In this document: positions 5,466 through 12,164 of the stretch, piece by piece | Layout: every line of letters begins with the position of its first letter | Numbering within the stretch: position 1 is the stretch's first letter | NCBI GenBank assembly: GCA_023701075.1 | Contig: JAMPXQ010000027.1 | Span: 1-12,164 of the forward strand | Source of the DNA: Candidatus Woesearchaeota archaeon | GTDB taxonomy: Archaea; Nanobdellota; Nanobdellia; Woesearchaeales; GW2011-AR15 | Length of the DNA: 12,164 nucleotides | Reading direction: 5' to 3' | Made by a program: the position numbers and the translations under genes | The notes under the pieces: model-generated | What the model was told of the DNA's origin: nothing | Seen by the model: only the letters and a program-made list of their open reading frames with translations | Database searches by the model: none

Positions 5466-7874
5466 CTATTCTAGCTTATATGCAGTTTTCATCCTAAGTG
5501 CAAAACTTGTATAGGCTGCTTGTTTTGGTCCATCAAAAGAGTTCTTGAATACTTCATCACTGATGGCAGAATAGACCCTCTTGATAACGCTCAGGTCCCT
5601 TGGAAGTATAGATACGAAAGGATCATATATGTCAAGCTTTCTGTCTATATATATATCGACAACAGTTCCGAAAGCTTCTTGGATCATTGCGTCTTCAACC
5701 TCTCCGAATCTATCTGGTGGAATAGTTCTAATCCCGAACCATGCCATAGGCATCATGAAATCACAGTATTCTTCTATGACAGAATTTATTCTTCTGTCAT
5801 TCGGAGGCATGATGCCGTATAATTCTAGGACAGTTAAATCTGGGGTGTCTATCTCCCCTGCTTCTGTAAGGGATTCTGCATATTTCACCAGGAACATATA
5901 TGTATTGAACCTGTCGCTGACCTTGTTTGGCTGCTTATACATCTGTACAGCGCTTGTTGCAAGCTTGCCTAGATTATCGTCTGTTTCATGCGTCTCAAAG
6001 AATTCTTCATATCCGACTTTGCCATTATATAGTCCGGCAGCATCAGATGCGCCGGTAGGCTGTGCCGGCTTTGATAATGCCTTACGGATATTGCCTAGTA
6101 TATCTTGATGGTTCCCGGTCTCTCCCATGGCCTTCAATAATGCATCTCTTCTTTGTTCCGGAGCCTTGGAGAGTATGCTTACGACTGTACCAAGATCATC
6201 CGGCTGCTCAGATAGATGCTGGAGTGTCTGCGATGCATATATTGGTATCTGCTGCATGCCTTGGACGTTTCCTGAAGTCATATACATGTTGAACGCTGTC
6301 AGTGAGTATCTTAGTCTTGGTGCAGGCCCTCTAGTTCCTGATAGGTTACTAGAAACTGGAACAACAGGTTTTAACGACGCAGATGCTGGGTGCATAGATC
6401 CTACATCGTCACTATTATCCTCTCCTCCCAATCCTTCTTCAATCTCTTCAATGATTTCTCTATATTCTCTGTTTATGTGTGCCGCTCCGATGAACGCTTC
6501 AAGCATCAACTCTCTTCTCTCAGCTCTTGCCTCTTCTAATATTTCAACAACATCCTCTACTTCATCTCTGTTTTCAAGGAGATACTCCAACGTGTTTTCA
6601 GCGAATTCGCCGAATCTGTATGGTCGCATTAGTGGCTGCCTGCTTGTCATGTAATCTCTTAGGTCATCTAAAGAGTATTCATCTCCCTCATCTTCTTCAT
6701 GTACCTTCTGTCCTGCAGATGGCCCATAATGTGTAACACCATGATTAGTAGCATGGCTTATGCCATGGCTGCTTCCATGATCATCCCCACCGCCATGCCC
6801 TTTCTTCATCTGGCTGTCTCCTGCTGCCCAAAGATCATAGCCAAGCATCATTGATTCAAGTGATGATGCCGGATTGAACCCTCCTCCAAAAGCAGCTAGC
6901 ACCCCTTGACCTATTCCATATAAGATCATCAACGGGCCTGCAATCGATTCTGCGGCATTCAGGAAATCATCAAATTTTTTGCCTTTAGGAGTTTTCTTGC
7001 CAAGATCTGATGCAACCTCTACCGCGCCCGCCAGTATGCTGGCATAGAACATTGGGTTAAGCCCTCTGCTTATACCTGAATAAAGGGCTGTCTTCATGTA
7101 AAGGAAGAAATCTTTTGCAGTGTCCCCTTGATAGGAACTCAGATAATTTTTGGTGAACTCGTACATCACATCTGAGAACCCTGTCTTTGCTGCCCATAAA
7201 GCATACCTCAAGAAAGGTTGGGCAGAAAGTCCTGTTGGTTCCATGATCATGCCATTGCCAGTAAGCTGAGAGAAAAAATTTACGACTGTTCTAAGTTCAT
7301 CAGTGAAATAAAGGCTGCCTATTGCCGCAAGTCCTGTCAGCCCAAAATATGCATATTTAGCTGTATCAAGCCAATCCTCAGCATTATCCAGGTCTGCAAA
7401 AACAGATATCCCGTATCCTAATACCTGAAAGCCTCCCATTATATTTGTTGGGCCTAAAAAATCAAGAGCTGGATTAGCCGGAAGCAATGCATCTAATGAA
7501 TCTTTCTCAGCGACAAGTGTTCCATAAGTTGATAATCCTCCGATGGCATTGAAAGCATGCTTCCCCCATTTATTCTCAAAAACAAGGTTGAGCATCCAGG
7601 GTGTGAACTCATGCTGTATCCCATGTGCAATCCTTTCAGATGCTGGACCTTTCTCAGACCCATGGCTTCCGTGACCATTATCATGCCCCCCGTGTCCTGA
7701 CCCATGGTCATCATGATGATCGTTGTGGTCATTATGTGAGGAACCATGGTCATTTCCATGCTGCGTTCCTGCATGTGGTATAGGCTTTGGAGCTGGCCTC
7801 TGTTGTCCGTAAGTTGGAGCAGGCCTCAATGGTCCGTAAGTTGGAGTTGGTCTTTTAGAAAAGTTGCTTTGCAT
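5466..7874 (-). CDS. Orphan 802-residue protein with two histidine-rich clusters and hydrophobic segments
   Basis: I do not recognise this family. Visible architecture: residues 7-30 are a proline repeat (RPTPTYGPL, RPAPTYGQQ, RPAPKP); residues 34-71 hold twelve His among Gly, Asp and Ser; residues about 90-350 are hydrophobic with candidate membrane or buried segments at 144-161, 173-191, 274-289 and 311-331; residues 360-392 hold a second cluster of seven His followed by an acidic stretch (EEDEGDEYSLDD); residues 400-480 are strongly charged helices (EVEDVVEILEEARAERRE); residues 490-520 are a Ser/Pro linker; the rest to 802 is helical and soluble-looking. Only one Cys (704). There is no signal peptide, so membrane placement is uncertain. 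The His clusters could bind Ni, Zn or Cu or act as pH-sensitive linkers. A TATA box 26 bases before ATG 7874 without Shine-Dalgarno suggests a leaderless mRNA. It is divergent from the barrel protein gene. Confidence 0.88.
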   Translation of the reverse strand: MQSNFSKRPTPTYGPLRPAPTYGQQRPAPKPIPHAGTQHGNDHGSSHNDHNDHHDDHGSGHGGHDNGHGSHGSEKGPASERIAHGIQHEFTPWMLNLVFENKWGKHAFNAIGGLSTYGTLVAEKDSLDALLPANPALDFLGPTNIMGGFQVLGYGISVFADLDNAEDWLDTAKYAYFGLTGLAAIGSLYFTDELRTVVNFFSQLTGNGMIMEPTGLSAQPFLRYALWAAKTGFSDVMYEFTKNYLSSYQGDTAKDFFLYMKTALYSGISRGLNPMFYASILAGAVEVASDLGKKTPKGKKFDDFLNAAESIAGPLMILYGIGQGVLAAFGGGFNPASSLESMMLGYDLWAAGDSQMKKGHGGGDDHGSSHGISHATNHGVTHYGPSAGQKVHEEDEGDEYSLDDLRDYMTSRQPLMRPYRFGEFAENTLEYLLENRDEVEDVVEILEEARAERRELMLEAFIGAAHINREYREIIEEIEEGLGGEDNSDDVGSMHPASASLKPVVPVSSNLSGTRGPAPRLRYSLTAFNMYMTSGNVQGMQQIPIYASQTLQHLSEQPDDLGTVVSILSKAPEQRRDALLKAMGETGNHQDILGNIRKALSKPAQPTGASDAAGLYNGKVGYEEFFETHETDDNLGKLATSAVQMYKQPNKVSDRFNTYMFLVKYAESLTEAGEIDTPDLTVLELYGIMPPNDRRINSVIEEYCDFMMPMAWFGIRTIPPDRFGEVEDAMIQEAFGTVVDIYIDRKLDIYDPFVSILPRDLSVIKRVYSAISDEVFKNSFDGPKQAAYTSFALRMKTAYKLE
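7787..7858 (-). repeat. 27-base tandem repeat coding a 9-residue Pro/Tyr repeat
   Basis: On the + strand, units at 7787-7813 and 7814-7840 and a partial unit at 7841-7858 share TTGGAGC-like starts and, in the first two, GTCCGTAAG ends, with a 27-base period (about 2.7 copies). In the protein this gives the successive RPxPTYG units near the N-terminus of the His-rich protein. Confidence 0.8.
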
Positions 7875-7891
7875 AAAAATGGAAAAAGGAT

Positions 7892-7905
7892 TTTACTTAA
7901 AAAGA
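7892..7905 (-). promoter_or_regulatory. TATA box for a leaderless His-rich protein transcript
   Basis: Minus strand CTTTTTAAGTAAAA is centred about 25 bases upstream of ATG 7874, with no Shine-Dalgarno site between. It is preceded by AAT, giving AATCTTTTTAAG, close to the AATCTTTAAAT box of the divergent gene. Confidence 0.55.
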
Positions 7906-7944
7906 TTACTTTCAGTCACCACTGTAATATAGTTCTAAAAAGGA

Positions 7945-7956
7945 ATCTTTAAATAT
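7945..7956 (+). promoter_or_regulatory. TATA box for a leaderless barrel-protein transcript
   Basis: ATCTTTAAATAT lies with its core (7948-7955) 26-27 bases before ATG 7978, preceded by a purine-rich AAAAAGGA that could serve as the BRE. No Shine-Dalgarno site is present, so transcription probably starts at the ATG. Confidence 0.65.
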
Positions 7957-7977
7957 TACTACTAAGAAATAGCAAAG

Positions 7978-8718
7978 ATGTTGGATGATGATTCTATTTG
8001 GGAATATTATGATCAAAAAGCAGACCAATATCTGATTCTGTGTTCCAAAGAAAATCTCATTTATTATCTGCATGAGAACACAAACACATGGCAGGTATGC
8101 CAGCCCCATATATTCCCGGAATTATATGGTGTGATGGATGAACGTGCTAGTTTCACGCAACCGGATGGATTAGACGCGCTTGTTGATGAGGAATCCATTC
8201 ATCTTGACGCACATAATAGGCAAAGATCGACAGGTTTAGGTTGGATTGCTTCAGCTGCACTAATGTTAGCTTGTATAGGTGCAGCATACTTAGGTTATAA
8301 TTATCTGAAGGGCATGCAGATAATGTCAGCTGAACAGAAAGTGAAGGTTTTTTACTATAATCCGCTTCGAGGAGGAACCAACTGCGATGGAAGCTGTGCA
8401 ACGCTGGGAAATGGAGACATTGTTATTGAAGATGGGAATCCTGTGGGTCCTTGGTGGTGGGACCAGGGTACGAACTCCGGCGGGGCAGCATGCCCGATAA
8501 GCTACAGGGGAAGAAAGATTGAGATAAAAGTGAATGATGAGATTGTGACATTGACATGTGTTGACAGCGGTGGGATGATCTATGAGGAAGGGAATATGAT
8601 TAGGGTTGATGTTTTGTTTGAAGATGGCCAAAGAAGGGCTGATGCGCCTTACAGTTATCCGCACACTAGAGGAGGGCAGCAGCTCTCAGGATATGTATGG
8701 GATGCGAGAGTGAAATGA
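7978..8718 (+). CDS. Single-pass membrane protein with Cys-rich outer domain, 3D/double-psi beta-barrel-like
   Basis: A 246-residue protein. Residues 1-85 are hydrophilic, with a beta-hairpin-like stretch (NLIYYLHENTNTWQV, 26-40) vaguely like a WW domain half. Residues 88-110 are one membrane helix (GLGWIASAALMLACIGAAYL). Residues 120-246 form a compact domain with four Cys (136, 140, 172, 194) that could form two disulfides, so it probably faces outward. VDSGGMI (195-201) followed by MIRVDVLF (207-214) resembles the D-T-G-G...I-D-V-F core of the 3D domain, a double-psi beta barrel found in MltA- and Rpf-like wall enzymes; Asp196 and Asp211 would be the conserved acids. The assignment rests on this short match. 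The product has an unusual WWWD (159-162) surface-aromatic patch. It is divergent from the His-rich gene; 86 bases separate it from cdc48, with no clear terminator. Confidence 0.8.
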   Translation: MLDDDSIWEYYDQKADQYLILCSKENLIYYLHENTNTWQVCQPHIFPELYGVMDERASFTQPDGLDALVDEESIHLDAHNRQRSTGLGWIASAALMLACIGAAYLGYNYLKGMQIMSAEQKVKVFYYNPLRGGTNCDGSCATLGNGDIVIEDGNPVGPWWWDQGTNSGGAACPISYRGRKIEIKVNDEIVTLTCVDSGGMIYEEGNMIRVDVLFEDGQRRADAPYSYPHTRGGQQLSGYVWDARVK

Positions 8719-8760
8719 AAGAATAATCCTAGGCAGTTCAAGCAATTATTTCAATCACAA

Positions 8761-8801
8761 TCCTTAAATACCCTCTTCATTTTACCCAAGCCTAAGGTGA
8801 T
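8761..8801 (+). promoter_or_regulatory. cdc48 promoter and Shine-Dalgarno site
   Basis: TCCTTAAATACC (8761-8772) is the TATA box; AAGGTGAT (8794-8801) lies about 27 bases on and 3 bases before ATG 8805. The leader is therefore only about a dozen bases. Confidence 0.65.
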
Positions 8802-8804
8802 ATC

Positions 8805-11084
8805 ATGGTAAAAGAAGTAAAACTAAAGGTCGCAGAAGCAATCCAAGACGATGTGAACAAGGGAGTTGTCAGGATTGATTCTAGTTTCATGCATGAGCTT
8901 GGCATAAGGGCTGGAGATATAATAGAAATACAGGGCGAGAGGAAGACTGTCGCAATAACCGATAGGGCATATCCGGGAGACATCGGCCTGAATATCATCA
9001 GGATGGATGGCCTCATAAGAAGGAACGCAAAAGCCGGTATCGGAGAGATAGTGACTGTGAGGAAAGCAAGCGTCATAGAAGCGAAGAAAGTTATAATAGC
9101 TCCTCAGAGGAAAGGCATTGTCATAAGGGCTTCTCCGGTTATATTCAAGCAAGGTCTTTTGGGAAGGGCCGTGATAAAAGGTGACATAGTCTCATTAGGA
9201 GGGACGCAGAGAAGGAAGAACGCGATGTCCTCAAACCCGATGTTTGGAGAGGATTTCTTCAATATGCTCGATGAAAGTTTGATGGGCTTTGGTCTTGGAG
9301 ATCTGAAATTCATTGTTGTTTTGACAGATCCAAAACAGGCAGTCCTGATAACCGAACAGACAGAAGTGGTCTTCAGTCCGGAAGCCACAGAAGTATCTGA
9401 AGAGAAAGTATTTGAAGTGACATATGAAGATATTGGCGGGCTCAGCGATGAGATAGTGAAAGTAAGAGAGATGGTTGAACTTCCTCTCAAGCACCCTGAG
9501 CTTTTTGAAGCCTTAGGTATAGAGCCGCCAAAAGGAGTGTTGCTCCATGGTCCTCCAGGAACTGGGAAGACGCTTTTAGCAAAAGCAGTCGCAAATGAGA
9601 CGCATGCAAATTTCATCCTGATAAATGGCCCTGAGATAATGTCAAAATACTACGGCCAGTCAGAAGACAACCTCAGGAAAAAATTTGAAGAGGCAGAGAA
9701 GAACGCGCCTTCAATAATTTTCATTGATGAGATAGATTCTATTGCATCAAAGAGGGAAGAATCAAGAGGCGAAGTAGAAAGAAGAGTGGTTGCGCAGATG
9801 TTGGCATTGATGGACGGACTGAAATCAAGAGGCCGAGTCATAGTCATCGGAGCGACAAACATCCCTAATGAATTAGATCCTGCACTAAGAAGGCCTGGAA
9901 GGTTCGATAGGGAGATGGAGATAGGTGTTCCGGATAAGGAAGGAAGGCTCAATATCCTGAAGATCCATACAAGGAACATGCCTCTCGCAAAGAACGTCGT
10001 ATTGAAAGAATTGGCAGATATAACCCATGGATTTGTAGGTGCAGATCTCTCAGCACTTGCAAAAGAAGCAGCGATGACTCTGCTTAGGAAAATTTATCCA
10101 GAATTGAAACTGGAAGAAGAACAGCCTATCCCTAAAGAGGTTTTGGAAAAGCTCAAGGTCAGCAAGAAGGATTTCTTTGAGGCATTAAAGGTCGTAAGGC
10201 CTTCAGCTTTGAGGGAAGTCCTGATTGAAGTCCCTAATACAAAATGGGAAGACATCGGCGGTCTTGATGATGTTAGGCAGAAACTGCTAGAGGCAGTTGA
10301 ATGGCCTCTCAAGCACCCGGAGATATTCACAAAGATGGGCATAAAGCCCCCAAAAGGCATCTTGTTATATGGTGCACCTGGAACTGGAAAGACACTTCTA
10401 GCAAAAGCAGTCGCAAATGAGAGCCAGGCGAATTTCATCCTGGTCAAAGGCCCTGAATTATTGAGCAAATGGGTAGGAGAGAGCGAGAAGGCTGTAAGGA
10501 AAGTGTTTGAGAAAGCGAGGCAGACCTCACCGACAATCATCTTCTTTGATGAGATTGATTCACTGGCTCCAAGAAGAGGGGCAGGCGGAGACAACAATGT
10601 CACAGAACGTGTAGTGAACCAATTGCTGACAGAGATGGATGGTCTGTTAGGATTAGACAATATAGTGATTCTTGCAGCGACAAACAGGCCGGATATAGTT
10701 GATACAGCTCTTCTAAGACCAGGCAGGTTTGATAGGATACTTCTAGTCCAGGCACCGACAGAGAAGGCAAGGCTGGAGATATTTAAGATCCATACAAAAG
10801 GCATGCCTATAGATAAGGAAGTGGAAATAAAAGACCTGGCTAAAGAGACAGAAGGATATGTTGGCGCAGATATCGAAGCAGTATGCAGGGAAGCAGCGAT
10901 GCTTGCATTGCGAAAAGACGTAAAGAGCGCAAAAGTAAGAAAGGCTAATTTCGAAGAAGCGCTAAAAGAAGTCTCTCCTTCAGTCACAAAAGACGTTGCA
11001 GATGCATATAAGGAAATGCTGCACCAGTTCAGGTCCGCAAGAGGAAAAGAGATGAAAGAGACTAAGCCCGTTTATTACGGCTAG
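8805..11084 (+). CDS. cdc48: Cdc48/VAT-type double-ring AAA+ ATPase
   Basis: The archaeal p97 homologue, a cytoplasmic hexameric unfoldase. Residues 1-190 are the N domain (double-psi barrel plus second lobe). D1 spans about 205-430: Walker A GPPGTGKT 249-256, pore loop KYYG 281-284, Walker B IIFIDEID with Asp308/Glu309, sensor Asn352, arginine fingers Arg366 and Arg369. D2 spans about 478-705: Walker A GAPGTGKT 523-530, pore loop KWVG 555-558, Walker B with Asp582/Glu583, sensor Asn627, arginine fingers Arg641 and Arg644. All ATPase residues are intact in both rings. The tail ends in VYYG, which fits the hydrophobic-Tyr-any (HbYX) rule for docking on the 20S proteasome. The length, 759 residues, is normal for archaeal members. 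ATG 8805 is fixed by AAGGTGAT. It is followed by a T-run and appears to be a single-gene unit. Confidence 0.98.
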   Translation: MVKEVKLKVAEAIQDDVNKGVVRIDSSFMHELGIRAGDIIEIQGERKTVAITDRAYPGDIGLNIIRMDGLIRRNAKAGIGEIVTVRKASVIEAKKVIIAPQRKGIVIRASPVIFKQGLLGRAVIKGDIVSLGGTQRRKNAMSSNPMFGEDFFNMLDESLMGFGLGDLKFIVVLTDPKQAVLITEQTEVVFSPEATEVSEEKVFEVTYEDIGGLSDEIVKVREMVELPLKHPELFEALGIEPPKGVLLHGPPGTGKTLLAKAVANETHANFILINGPEIMSKYYGQSEDNLRKKFEEAEKNAPSIIFIDEIDSIASKREESRGEVERRVVAQMLALMDGLKSRGRVIVIGATNIPNELDPALRRPGRFDREMEIGVPDKEGRLNILKIHTRNMPLAKNVVLKELADITHGFVGADLSALAKEAAMTLLRKIYPELKLEEEQPIPKEVLEKLKVSKKDFFEALKVVRPSALREVLIEVPNTKWEDIGGLDDVRQKLLEAVEWPLKHPEIFTKMGIKPPKGILLYGAPGTGKTLLAKAVANESQANFILVKGPELLSKWVGESEKAVRKVFEKARQTSPTIIFFDEIDSLAPRRGAGGDNNVTERVVNQLLTEMDGLLGLDNIVILAATNRPDIVDTALLRPGRFDRILLVQAPTEKARLEIFKIHTKGMPIDKEVEIKDLAKETEGYVGADIEAVCREAAMLALRKDVKSAKVRKANFEEALKEVSPSVTKDVADAYKEMLHQFRSARGKEMKETKPVYYG

Positions 11085-11093
11085 GCATGCATT

Positions 11094-11115
11094 TTAGATT
11101 TATTTTTTTCTTGGT
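11094..11115 (+). terminator. T-rich terminator after cdc48
   Basis: TTTATTTTTTTCTTGG, with seven T at 11103-11109, begins about 14 bases past the TAG stop at 11082-11084. The remaining intergenic DNA to 11287 holds only a weak inverted repeat and no recognisable RNA gene. Confidence 0.5.
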
Positions 11116-11287
11116 TTCATGTGTTTTTAATTTCATGTTGTTTCTCTTCTGATTTTGCTTTTCAGAACAGATATGATTTGCAGTCACATGATATTCAATG
11201 TCGCATGGTGCATTCGTAAGATTGAATGTGTGAGGCGACTAATGATATAGTAACTGCATGGCTACAGTCCTTAATTTAGAATGAGAG

Positions 11288-11294
11288 AAAAAAA
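11288..11294 (-). terminator. T7 run directly after the radical SAM gene
   Basis: On the minus strand seven T followed by CTCTC begin immediately after the TGA stop at 11295-11297, as expected for an archaeal terminator. Confidence 0.4.
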
Positions 11295-12164
11295 TCAGAT
11301 GAAATTCCCATGCTCTCTCTTCTCTGTCTTGACAATCTCTCTACCATTGTTCTTGATGTCCCAAAGTATGATATTGAAGGGGTTGTTCCTACAAAAATAT
11401 GGGCAGTCTTTGAAATCGATGTTCTCAAAAGTCGTCTGTCTCCTCTCCCAGATTTTTGCAAAGCTTTCATTGCTAAGGTCGCCGAGGCAATATTTCTCAA
11501 CGCCTCTGTGATGGCAGCACACATAGACTTTCTTGTCTGCAGCTATGACTGTAGTGAAATTCACGCCAAGACATATCCCATACGGCCTCCAGTCTGCCCT
11601 TGGTTTTTTCATGAGTTCATATTTCGGCTTTGAATACAGCACATCATATTCTTCTGTAGCCTCTTTCACGCATTCCTCTATGATCTGCAAGGATTCATCA
11701 TTCATGACTTCTTTGCTCTCTTCCCATCTTGGCATGACAGGCCGAAATTGGGAATAATCAGCTCCTATCTCTTTGAACAGCTTAACAAAAGTCATCATCT
11801 TATTCTTATCTATAGTCTCTGGCATCGTAAGGTAACCTACACCGATAGTGCATTCTGAATCTGTGGCTTTTTTTATTGCAACAAGTGTCTTGGCATTCTC
11901 AAGCATCTTGTTCCAGGCATTCTCTCCTACCCCATGCGTCTTTAGATACGTCTTTGCATCATCAGCATCGACAGATATCCTGATCCATGTGCATATCTTA
12001 AGTAGCCTTCTGCATTTCTCAGCATCTAGGGCTAGCCCGTTCGTTATCAGCGCAACATCAAGACCGATTGATTTTGCATATTCAATTACATCCAAGGTAT
12101 TCTTATTTACTAATGGGTCCCCTCCTCCGGTAAAAGTGATGGCGAGTGCACCAGCCTCCTTGAG
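11295..12164 (-). CDS. Radical SAM protein with SPASM/twitch-like C-terminus (N-terminus beyond right edge)
   Basis: 289 residues are visible; the frame is open to the right edge, upstream of an in-frame TTG (12095) that is not the real start. The SAM-binding GGGDP motif (variant of GGGEP) lies at bases 12114-12128, in the stretch AITFTGGGDPL, so the [4Fe-4S] CxxxCxxC motif must lie beyond 12164. The middle (LDVALITNGLAL, WIRISVDADD, IGVGYLTMPE, YSQFRPVMP) follows the strand-helix repeats of a radical SAM partial barrel. The C-terminal part has Cys in GICLGVNFTTVIAADKKVYV, then VCCHH, KYCLGDL, and DCPYFCRNN, matching the order C..G....C and CxxxC seen in SPASM or twitch domains that hold an auxiliary iron-sulfur cluster. 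Such enzymes often modify peptides or make cofactors, but no precursor-peptide gene is seen here. Product unknown. Confidence 0.88.
   Translation of the reverse strand, partial: LKEAGALAITFTGGGDPLVNKNTLDVIEYAKSIGLDVALITNGLALDAEKCRRLLKICTWIRISVDADDAKTYLKTHGVGENAWNKMLENAKTLVAIKKATDSECTIGVGYLTMPETIDKNKMMTFVKLFKEIGADYSQFRPVMPRWEESKEVMNDESLQIIEECVKEATEEYDVLYSKPKYELMKKPRADWRPYGICLGVNFTTVIAADKKVYVCCHHRGVEKYCLGDLSNESFAKIWERRQTTFENIDFKDCPYFCRNNPFNIILWDIKNNGREIVKTEKREHGNFI

Noticed and set aside
5581..6654. Two 175-codon + strand frames opposite the His-rich gene
   Set aside because: They are low-complexity Ser/Leu products without a start signal, mirroring the long minus-strand gene.
7660..7770. GAT/CAT-rich stretch considered as a non-coding repeat or binding array
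   Set aside because: It is fully explained as His/Asp/Gly codons of the 802-residue frame, and the units are irregular at the DNA level.
9104..9616. 170-codon minus-strand frame opposite the Cdc48 N/D1 region
   Set aside because: It is a shadow of a gene with intact AAA motifs, with no independent signals.
10094..10987. Long 297-codon open frame antisense to cdc48
   Set aside because: It lies wholly within the strongly conserved D2 coding region; its product is Ser/Leu/Phe-rich, as expected for the reverse of a Glu/Lys/Ala-rich gene, and it has no promoter or domain.
11193..11227. Inverted repeat ATTCAAT/ATTGAAT in the gap after cdc48
   Set aside because: The stem is 7 pairs (9 with a wobble pair) around a 21-base loop; this is within chance for AT-rich DNA. 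No tRNA B-box and no C/D box pair was found there.

Overview
The window looks like chromosomal DNA from an AT-rich archaeon, most likely of the DPANN group (a Woesearchaeota/Pacearchaeota-like lineage is my best guess, not proven). The archaeal evidence is direct: an archaeal-type ribosomal protein S2, a two-ring Cdc48/VAT ATPase, a membrane-anchored Lon-like protease of the archaeal COG1750 type, TATA boxes about 26 bases upstream of likely start sites, T-run terminators, and several genes that appear to be leaderless. No mobile element, CRISPR array, rRNA or tRNA is visible.

Layout. 1-326: C-terminal end of an unknown + strand gene cut by the left edge. 430-1026 (-): rpsB. 1181-2872 (-): extracytoplasmic Ser-Lys (Lon-type) protease. 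2896-3828 (-): unknown 310-residue protein, a weak candidate for a SelO/kinase-like fold. 3914-4558 (+): short transaldolase (TalC type). 4632-4748 (-): a 38-residue zinc-ribbon protein. 4912-5322 (+): 136-residue protein with a SecB-like secondary-structure plan. 5466-7874 (-): 802-residue orphan protein with two histidine-rich clusters and several hydrophobic segments. 7978-8718 (+): single-pass membrane protein, divergent from the previous gene, with an outer domain that resembles a 3D/double-psi beta-barrel domain. 8805-11084 (+): Cdc48. 11295-12164 (-): radical SAM protein cut by the right edge.

The genes are mostly single transcription units with their own promoters. Two initiation styles recur. 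Three + strand genes (talC, the SecB-like gene, cdc48) have TATA, about 27 bases, then AAGGTGAT, then ATG, and rpsB also has an AGGAG site. Four other genes (Lon-like, SelO-like candidate, His-rich protein, barrel protein) have TATA about 26 bases before ATG and no Shine-Dalgarno site, so they are probably leaderless.

Functionally the window mixes housekeeping (translation, non-oxidative pentose phosphate chemistry) with protein quality control (Cdc48 with a C-terminal HbYX-like tail, the membrane Lon-like protease, the possible SecB-like chaperone). The least explained part is the divergent pair at 5466-8718, a histidine-rich hydrophobic protein facing a disulfide-rich surface protein, which is the best candidate here for an undescribed system.
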